A stretch of 64,000 bases of DNA from Guadua angustifolia (taxonomy: Eukaryota > Streptophyta > Magnoliopsida > Poales > Poaceae): positions 6,135,890-6,199,889 of the forward strand of contig CM070504.1 of the NCBI GenBank assembly GCA_036346375.1, given 5' to 3'. Positions 56,259 to 64,000 of this stretch are shown piece by piece. Under the pieces are notes generated by a model. That model saw only the letters and a program-made list of their open reading frames with translations, had not been told where the DNA came from and searched no databases. Numbering within the stretch: the first letter of the stretch is position 1; each line of letters opens with the position of its first letter. The translations under genes and the position numbers were made by a program.

Positions 56259-58150
56259 GTATTTTAGCTCAATCGACGGGGTAGGTTTACAACAAAGAGA
56301 GCTGAATCTTGAACAAAATCATCAGGTCCATCCATCTGTGATAAAAGAGGGGGGGAAACAGAGAGAAAGCAGTATGAAATCGATCCTACCATCGCACGTA
56401 TTTTGATGCAAAATGATGTTGCCCTGCTATGGTTTTCTTGGATCTGTTGCCCTCCTCGGTTTCTTTTTGTTTCTCGGGCTTCGTACGATCCGAACCTTTG
56501 GCCACGTGACAATCACAGCGTGCACGATGAACCAACATTGGCGGCAGATGAACGTGTCGCGACGCGATCGTTGATAGAGATCTGTAAATAGGAGCATGCT
56601 TCGTCTAAAGAAGAGGACTTCCGATGCAAAACCCATGCTAATATGCTATATAAGTCCCGGAAAATTCAAGTTACTACTCTTAGCTTGTTGAGCACTGTTA
56701 AGGGGCACGCTACTTTTCTATTTCCTGTCGTCTTTTTTTTCTTTCAAATCTTGATCCTTCATTGCGTAAAGTGCGGAAGATAATACATGTCCCCTGCTCC
56801 GCTCAGAGAGCGTGGGAGGAGGTCAGCCTTGCGATAGTGTGCGTGAGCACGCTAGCATGGCGAGGAGTGAGGTAGAAGCTTGCTACCACGCTAGGGCAAT
56901 GCAGAACAGCCTCTGCCGTGGTAAACCGCGATGCTCCCACGGTCGACTGACTTTCGCACTCGCTGGATGTGGTAAGGAGACCAAATTTATAAATCCGTAC
57001 ACGAGAAGGTTAGATTTTCAAAAAAACAATGTATTCCACGGTCGAGTTTGTCTCATTAAACAACACTCTCAGAATAGACCGGATTAAGCCCGATTAAACT
57101 CAACCACCAGAAAAGGAACACATAAAAAATTTTACATGGAAAAAGGTTAAATCCTTGAGAAAATCTAGGAAAAAATTCCAATATTTTAAACGGAGCCTGA
57201 ATATAGTGTAGCTTTGCAGCCCACCTATCTTTGTTTCAAAAGGAAAAAAAACTAGATTTTAGCTAGGTCGGTAGTCGGTCGTGCTTACTTCTATCACAAC
57301 TCACTGACACGGTCAAGTACAAGCACGCATCTGCTGGAGCATCTCTCCCGCGGGAGGTGTGAACGTCGGCAGAGCTCAAGACGATGCATGCATGGCTGCC
57401 CCCGAAAAGCAAAAGAGAGAAAAAAGGCAGCAAAACCGAAAGAAACAAGGCGCGGAGACAGAGATGGAAAGAAGCAAAATAAAGGAGAGGAGGATGTGCA
57501 TGCTATGCGTGCAACGGCATGCCGCTTTGCTTTGCCTTGCCTCTCGTCGTCGTTCTCAACAGCTCTCATGACGCATCATGTTCTTCTGTTCCTGCTGATC
57601 TCTCGGGATCACCACCGCCCCGGCCTTCGCTAAGCCCGTCGTAGCTATCCAACCCTCCATCCGCCTCACTGCATGTACGTTCCTATGTCTCCGCCCGTCT
57701 CTCCCTCTCTCCCCTTTTCACTTTCTCTGATATCGAAACCGTGTATGTACCCGTAGTTCATGGAATGGAAGGATCCTATCTTATTGGTTTCTTGCTCCGT
57801 GTTACCTGGGATCAAGGCAAGAAGAAGGGACTGAAGAAGCCTCCAAGGTTGCAACTAATCCATTCAGTGTGTGTGTTTGCGTTGATCGCGTGAGAGGACT
57901 CAAATGCTTTAATTTTGCGAAATTTCGTAACAGATTGAGACTTACAGTAGGTTGATTCCAATCCATGGTTTCAAATCAGGTGATATTTCGGAGCAGCTGG
58001 GACCGTAATTTTACAGTCGTTGTTGAATAGTAGTTTTGAACCGTATATTTTCCTGTAATTGTAGAAAATCTTTTGCAATAATGACTTTAAGCACTGCTTC
58101 TCCGCCATAGATTCAGGAAGGCAGGAATGTTGTGACTTCACTGACTTGTA
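56259..58150. other. No identified gene
   Basis: Several short ORFs (for example 56,812-57,087 on the plus strand) show no domain. The CT-rich stretch around 57,680-57,730 with TATCGAAACC could be a leader of an unknown gene. Nothing firm is seen. Confidence 0.35.
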
Positions 58151-59039
58151 GGGGCTGTTTGGTTTGTAGCCATGAAAAGCCATGCTAAATATTTGGTCAT
58201 AGCCAACTCATGGTATGACCAAATATTTGGCAAAATGAGATTGTTTGGATTGTATCCAATAATTGGCATGGCAACAAAAAATGTGTTTGGTTCACAGCCC
58301 TAGAAAGCAACCAATTGTTGGCATGGCATATTGGCAATGTTTGGTTTGATGCCAAATATTTAAATGAGCATGTCATTAGGGATCTCACCAGGGGGTTGGA
58401 ACACTAATCAAAGAGGATTTCTTGCGTTGCACCAAAGGCAAAGAATAACACGTTAATAAGTATATAGCATAAATATCACCATATTTAGACGCTAAAATGA
58501 TCAAATACTGCATGGTTATTCTCTAAATAGAATATAATATTTACAGGTGCTGAACTTGACACCGTGTGCATTGAAGAAACTGAAAAGCCAGATTGCTCTG
58601 AAACAATTTGTGATGCATGGTGCACCCCAGCAGAGCAACACAGATATATATCTTGAGAAAATAAAGTGCTCTTTAAAACCTTAATGATTTATTTTGATCT
58701 TCCAATGATCTCTGGTGACTTGCATCAAGATATCTTGAGGGTACTCCCAGATCTTGGATTGGACCAAGAGGGATCTTCGGGAGGACAAGGATGTGAGGTT
58801 AGGGTACATAAAAGCAGTCTTTGGAGCTATCGAATTACGCACATACCGAATTGAGAGGTGTGGTATCTAGATGATGAATTAATCACCCTTGCTTGTTTGA
58901 AGAACTACAACAAGGCAATCAAACAGATGATGTAAAGCTCCTTTTTGACTGCATTTCTGAAGCTATAACAGGAATCCAGGGGACATATTTCTGAAGCTTC
59001 TTGTGTTTGCCAATTTCTTCAAAGTGATCTCGTCCTACT

Positions 59040-59110
59040 ACAGATTTGGTATGCAACTTCAGTAAAAGATGCATCCGAGAGGAAACACGCCATAGTGATC
59101 TCTTCCTACT
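59040..59110 (-). pseudogene. Topoisomerase II TOPRIM-region fragment, partly duplicated
   Basis: One copy reads LVVGRDHYGVFPL (about 59,060-59,110) and a second adjacent one reads SVVGRDHFEE (about 59,015-59,045). VVGRDHYGVFPLRGK is the segment that follows the LTEGDSAKALA block in plant type II topoisomerases. Neither copy continues into the rest of the domain. Confidence 0.65.
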
Positions 59111-59863
59111 ACGAGATATGCCACCATCTCTGACGAAAAAGAAAACAGAGAGCTGAATTCTTCCGTTTGATAGAAAACAGAGAGTGAATTCTTGATCCTC
59201 GATCTTACCACCAAGGCAAGAACCAATATAGACTTGGTCAATTACGAGACGGACTATAATCACTGCCCGAGCAAAAGACCTTCTCCATTAGATAATCCAT
59301 GGTAACTATGCAATCTCCGGTTCAAGAACAACCTCCTCCACATCCGAGTCTAGAGTAGTTTGGCTCCATTGAAGTGGTTCTTTGTGAGGGAAAGCGGCAA
59401 TCAACCAAACAAGAAATTCTAGCAAAGCGACGTACTCACCATACCGACATCTTTTCTAGAATCTAGATTAAAAAATCCTATATATGAAAGCAATGTAGTA
59501 GTATCATTGTAAATCGAAGATAAAGAAGAGTATTTTTGTTGAGTAATTTTCAGCTTGGACTAGTAGTATTTTGCGAAGATATACTTCGCAGTTTATCACG
59601 AGTGTATCTAGTTCACAAGCCATTAGAATCTGATAATACATATAACATGTATCCTTAGACACAATCATACAACTAGTAAATAAACACCCCCCTCTTCTTC
59701 TGTCGAGTATGCAATTACTAATTTGCTACTGCTATTGCGATTGAGAACCTGCAGTTGCCGTCAAATGTAATGGAATTGGTGAGTAGAGAAGCTGTACCTG
59801 AGTTGCTGTATCTTCAGTTTGATAGTAAAGGTATACACTGGCAATCAGCAAGTTTGCATTACT

Positions 59864-59905
59864 CACAGCGAGAGCCTTTGCTGAATCTCCTTCAGTCAGG
59901 TAGTG
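59864..59905 (-). pseudogene. Topoisomerase II TOPRIM exon end (LTEGDSAKALA)
   Basis: On the minus strand LTEGDSAKALA is immediately followed by the splice donor GTGAGT. This is the Glu-containing TOPRIM motif of DNA topoisomerase II. It lies between the N-terminal fragment (60,521-61,063) and the VVGRDHYG fragment (59,060), in the same order as in the intact gene. Confidence 0.7.
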
Positions 59906-60045
59906 CTATGATTACAGAAGCAACTTAAACAATAAAATCTATTGAGCCCTGAGTCTCATTCTGTCAAGCTATCCCCACACATGTTCAAATCGATAAGACA
60001 ACATGCAGTGACAAATCAATGTTGACAAGAGTTTAAAATACAGAC

Positions 60046-60243
60046 CTCGGCATTTAGCTTAGAAACAGATAATTTTGAGTCATCTTGCAAATATGAAAGT
60101 TCCTTCTTAAGGGCTTTCTTCTCCCTTTCTAAATTTTCTGCTAACCGCTGCAAATTTCCTTCCAACTCTTTGACCGACTCCTTTGCAGATGCTGCTGATG
60201 ATTCAGCACTAATTCGAGAATCAATCTCTTTATTGAGTTGTGC
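60046..60243 (-). pseudogene. 66-codon coiled-coil exon of an unidentified gene
   Basis: An exon with a TTTAG acceptor and a GTCTGT donor encodes AQLNKEIDSRISAESSAASA, KESVKELEGNLQRLAENLER and EKKALKKELSYLQDDSKLSV in one open frame of exactly 66 codons. Glu/Lys/Leu heptads predict a coiled coil. It is not part of topoisomerase II, although it sits between two of its fragments, so a second gene contributed. A filament-like or myosin-like plant protein is possible; I cannot name it. The frame is intact, unlike the flanking pieces. Confidence 0.6.
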
Positions 60244-60297
60244 CTAAAGCACTACCAAGTTTGTGATTAGTTGAGTTGTGCCTAAAGCACTACCAAG
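60235..60297. repeat. 25-bp direct repeat at the coiled-coil exon acceptor
   Basis: GAGTTGTGCCTAAAGCACTA plus CCAAG occurs at 60,235-60,259 and 60,273-60,297, duplicating the intron-exon boundary of the coiled-coil exon. Confidence 0.92.
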
Positions 60298-60520
60298 CTT
60301 TTTCAATGGACATCACACTGAATGATGCAAACTGTGTCTAAGACCATCATCATACCTTGGGAGCTCAGTTCCGTCCTTGGCACATCAAGAGAACTATGGA
60401 TCCAAAGCTAAACATTCTAGTCTCTCACTCATGTAACCAGATCTGTCAGAAATCTGCATTTCTAAACTAATTCATCCCCAAGCACCTGAAAAACGCTTGA
60501 GGAACATATGAATATCTCAC

Positions 60521-61063
60521 CTGCTTATACTTCTTCTGCCGGCGCCCATCGGCTAAAGAAGATCACGAACTCTGTCGAGAAGATGTTGGTGAGCTTGGCC
60601 CCATAGCCATTCCTCCCACCGGTTGTCTTCTTCACGTTGTCGTCGTAGTTGCTGCTGGTGAGGAGGTGGCCGAAGATCATCTCCGGCATGTAGACGCGCT
60701 CCTCTGGTGGATCTCGGCGGGATGCCGTCGCCGTTGTTGTAGACGGAGACGCGAGATCCGGCGGCGTCGATCTCGACCGGAGGACGTCCATGGTGGGTCG
60801 CGCCGCTTGTTGTCGGCGGCGTTGACGAGATCTCGTCGAAGATCTTGTAGAGGCCGGGACGTAGGTGACGGGCGGCTGCACCATGGCGCCGCCCTCGTAG
60901 ACCCAGGCGTCTGGGTGTGCTTCTCCACGAGCCGATGTAGGTGTCCGACGCGAGAGGATGTGCTCCAGTGCGTCTTCTTCTGTACATCTCCTCGATGGTC
61001 TTGGCGGCGCCGCCCGCGGCGGAGTTGTGCGCGGAGCTGGATCGAGCGGAGTGTGGCGGCGGC
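60521..61063 (-). pseudogene. N-terminal GHKL ATPase part of a DNA topoisomerase II gene
   Basis: The start codon is near 61,063 and AAKTIEEMY follows near 61,000. Recognisable segments in order: SDTYIGS, EKHTQT, LYKIFDEI, VNAADNK, SVYNNGDGIP, MPEMIFGHLLTSSNYDDN, KKTTGGRNGYGAKLTNIFS, TEFVI, and RRQKKYKQ just before a GTGAGA donor. These are the ATP-binding motifs of eukaryotic type II topoisomerase, which passes one DNA duplex through another. They lie in at least three reading frames because single bases or short stretches are missing, so the fragment is not translatable. It forms the right part of the PIF Pack element. Confidence 0.9.
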
Positions 61064-61336
61064 GACCATGGCGGCGCTCGAGGTTGTGTGCGCGGGAGCT
61101 CGGTGGATAGCGGGAGGGATTAGGTCACCGCGTCGCTCGTTTAAGCAACGAATGGTGAACGAATCGGTCGCCCGCGCCATGCCGAAGAATGGCGAAGGAA
61201 TGCATTGGAAAAGAATGGCGAGCCAAAATGTTCCGATGGCCAGCCATAATTTGGAGTTCAACCAAACAGCAGCCAAATTAACATGGCATGACCAAAATTT
61301 GGTATGGCCAGTTAGGGCTTCAATCCAAACAGCCCC

Positions 61337-64000
61337 GTAAACACTTGACACCCCGCCTTTCTCTTCCTAAATGCCGTATGATATATACTCGATGAGAAAC
61401 TCCCTTTTGTTGCCAAATTTACATGCATGTCACATGCGTGAACCTCGGAGCCATGTGGACTGCACGTACTTTGCCATTCTCCCTTCGCGTTGCTTGTTTA
61501 CCTGAAGCTTTGTTTATGCTCACATTTTACAGCTAAACAAAACTGTCTTGTCGGACCGATCGTATTCAGTTCAGGGGCCATCTGATGATCTCGTAGATTA
61601 ATCATGACGCCTTTTTACGCTGCGTGACTCCTACTTAAATAGGTTCAGATTAGCACACAAGCAAGGGATTTGTTAATCGATTATTCACTAGCTTTTTACT
61701 GTAGCGTTTTGGTTATGAATGACGAAGCTTTTGCCCAGAAACTTGGCAGACAAAAAGCATGTAGGTGAATTATTTCACACTATGGTCCAACATGTGACGC
61801 GCCAAAATTGATCTCAACTTGCATCAATCATTTTTTCCGAAGGGTAATGCTAGCTTATTCATGTGAAATATTCCTATGTTCGAATCAAATTAAACTAGAC
61901 CGGGTAATGCACACCACAAAGTATTTTTTTCCCCAACCTATGGGATCTATTATATACTAGAAGTCGATGACAGGTATTTTAGAGTTGCTAAGAAAAAAAG
62001 AGAAGTATTCTATAAATTCTCATAAAAAAACAAAATATATAGCCCTTAATTTGGTGAACCCCAATTAAGTTGAACTATAGCAGCCATTAGATGCTATTAT
62101 TTAAAAAAATAACCATCCATGTAGTAGGTCCGAGCTATAACAGCGGAGTTAAAAGAAAAGGTCCATGCCAAGTAAAAATAACCAGAAATTAAAAATAAAA
62201 ATAAGAGGAAAATTAGCAATTTGATTTGCATACGAATTTCAAATTAAAACCCATAAATAGATAAAATTCAAAATAAAAATTATATGAATATCAGTTGGAT
62301 TCGTATTCAAATTCTAACCAAAAACTGAAATTTAAAATAATATAATTTGGAATAAAATAAAAAAATCAAAATTTCATTTTAATATGAACTCAAAAAATAG
62401 ATGAAAATTAGTAGTTGGATTTGTATCAAAATTCTAACCTAAAACCAAAATTCAAAATTAAATAAAAAATATTATTTGGATTAAAATAAGTTGTCCATGT
62501 CAAGTACAACAAAATTACACAAGTTCAAAATAAAATTACCAGATGGATTTATGTACAAATTCCAATGTAATACTGAAAAAGAAAGTATATAAGAAGTGCA
62601 ATCCAAAAATACACAAATTCAAAATAAAAATCAAAAGGAATTAGTAATTGTTTTTAAAGTCGAAACTAAATAAAAAATAAAAAATTTTAGTTTTATTCAA
62701 AATTAAAATGGATGAAAGATGGTTTTACAATTGCTAAAAGAAAAGAGAATGTGCTAAAAATTCTCACAAAAAGATATCATTCCCATCCTTTATTTTATGG
62801 ATGTTGTTTGAATCTTTGAGTGCATATATAAAAAAATACTATCTACATTCCCATCATTTATTTTATGGATCGAATATATGAATCACAAAAAAGATATCAT
62901 TCCCATCATTTGTTTTTAGGACTTTGAGCAACCATTTAATACCTTCGAATCTTTGATTTGTAACATCTGAAATTTAAAATCATGCAAGACTAAAATTTAT
63001 ATAAATTTTAATTAAATCCTAATCCACCTACAGAATGTTTCCAAAAATTTTTTAGGAAAATTTGAAGGAATTTAATATATTTATAAAATAAAAAACAACA
63101 CCAATTTAAAACAGAAAGGACACTATCAGATTTTTATAAAAATGTACAGGTTTGATCATTATCTGAAAATTTTATGGTGTTATATTTAAACCCATAGTAT
63201 CAAGCAAAAAAAATTCCAAAATAATTGAATATAATTTGATATCTCATAAATTTCAAAATCAGAAAACCCTTAATTGAGACAGTGACATTGTCAGAATTTT
63301 ATAAAATTGTAAAAGTGTGATCATGGTTTGAAATTTTATGGGAGTATAAGTATTGCCTTAGAATCGTATAAAAAAAGTTTCAAAAATTGTTAATCACTTT
63401 TTTCTTAATTATATATAGGAGATATAAAATAGCAAAAAAAACCACCTTAGGGTGTGATTTGATTAGGTATTGATAGTTGAGAGTGTTCAATAACCGGCTT
63501 TATAGTTTGGATGGTTATTTAGAATTTTTTTAATAGTTCAGAGATATAAAATGGATTTATTCTATATACATTGCAACCTGCTGGCTATATGGATCGAATA
63601 TATCTTATGAATGATCCGTCGAATCATGAAAAAAGAGAGAAGACGTATCAGCTATCCTGTAGCATGCACCATCCATCCTGATCGGCGACAAGAAAATAGC
63701 AAAATTTAGTGTCCACTGGGCAAGAAACTAGCAGCAAACAGATGCATGGATCGATCGAGCCGCCCCACTGCACTACTTGGTTGTATATATCTGGTCGACG
63801 TGGCCTGGCGATGCATTGGAATCTCTGATCGTATCAGGAGACGTGACATTTTCGGATGATTCGATCGCTATTGCCAATGAACAAAGCGCGTGTTGCGTCG
63901 AAAAGAAAAATGTAACGAAACATTGATGGTTCCAAACACACGAGAACACTAGATTTAGATTGGTTCATAGCGTGCTAACCAATTTGATTCTTCAATCGAT
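61337..64000. other. AT-rich intergenic DNA without a recognised gene
   Basis: From 62,000 to 63,450 the sequence is dominated by AAAATTCAAAATAAAAAT-type low-complexity DNA. ATTCCCATC(A/C)TTTATTTTATGG occurs at about 62,779 and 62,847 and, as ATTCCCATCATTTGTTTTTAG, at about 62,899, with AAAAAGATATC before the first and last. No exon, RNA gene or complete mobile element is visible. Confidence 0.5.

Larger units (their letters stand above)
58151..61336. mobile_element. PIF/Harbinger-type Pack element, 3.19 kb, TSD GTA
   Basis: Left end GGGGCTGTTTGGTTTGTAGCC, right end reversed GGGGCTGTTTGGATTGAAGCC: 18 of 21 match. GTA flanks both ends (58,148-58,150 and 61,337-61,339); PIF elements usually duplicate TTA/TAA, so GTA is a variant. 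The ends carry further inverted ATGGTATGACCAAAT-like motifs. It has no transposase but contains pieces of a DNA topoisomerase II gene and of a coiled-coil gene, all on the minus strand, so it is a gene-capturing (Pack-type) element. Confidence 0.87.

Noticed and set aside
59790..59905. A continuous frame reading LTEGDSAKALAVSNANLLIA
   Set aside because: The part after LTEGDSAKALA begins with a GTGAGT splice donor, so it is intron sequence and not a chimeric protein.

Overview
This window is nuclear DNA from a grass (Poaceae). The support is a DUF1618 gene remnant (a family strongly expanded in grasses), several Tat-lineage Ty3/gypsy elements, PIF/Harbinger and hAT elements with grass-type ends, and plant genes split by GT-AG introns. 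I found no convincing intact, functional protein-coding gene. The window is a nest of transposable elements lying in, and carrying, decayed fragments of host genes. Many computed ORFs are GC-rich or shadow frames and are not genes.

Layout. 0-3.5 kb: a 180-bp tandem array, a GC-rich hAT-like arm, one SURF2-like exon and a perfect hairpin. 3.46-6.34 kb: a PIF/Harbinger element (TSD TTA) carrying minus-strand exon-like pieces. 6.5-12.2 kb: a 5.7-kb terminal-inverted-repeat element with AAGCGGT subterminal arrays. 12.75-29.84 kb: a hAT element with an almost perfect 8-bp TSD. It sits in a decayed TFIIE-beta-like exon and was itself split by a 15.1-kb Tat-lineage retrotransposon (14,561-29,679, TSD GAAGC). 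That retrotransposon has gag-pol on the minus strand, two oppositely oriented accessory genes each with a TATA box, and a tandem-repeat block between them.

30-39 kb: AT-rich repeats, a decayed GH51 alpha-L-arabinofuranosidase gene with a solo LTR in an intron, and the 5' end of a SERRATE-like gene, both on the minus strand. 40-44.4 kb: another solo LTR, a DUF1618 pseudogene split by a hAT-like element whose removal rejoins the reading frame, and a Tourist-like MITE. 45.3-48.7 kb: a nearly complete TFIIE-beta gene on the minus strand with an in-frame stop and a missing exon. 49.3-49.9 kb: an unidentified exon split by a 242-bp hAT MITE with a perfect TSD. 50.1-56.3 kb: a lone LTR and the 3' part of a second Tat-lineage element (integrase, antisense plant-mobile-domain gene, 3' LTR). 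58.15-61.34 kb: a PIF/Harbinger element that has captured parts of DNA topoisomerase II. The last 2.6 kb are AT-rich and show no gene.

The parts do not form an operon or pathway. The coherent functional unit is the Tat retrotransposon, with gag-pol one way and accessory proteins the other. The rest is a record of insertion, gene capture and decay. Some frameshifts in GC-rich stretches could be consensus sequence errors, because the two LTRs of the 15-kb element differ largely by short indels.
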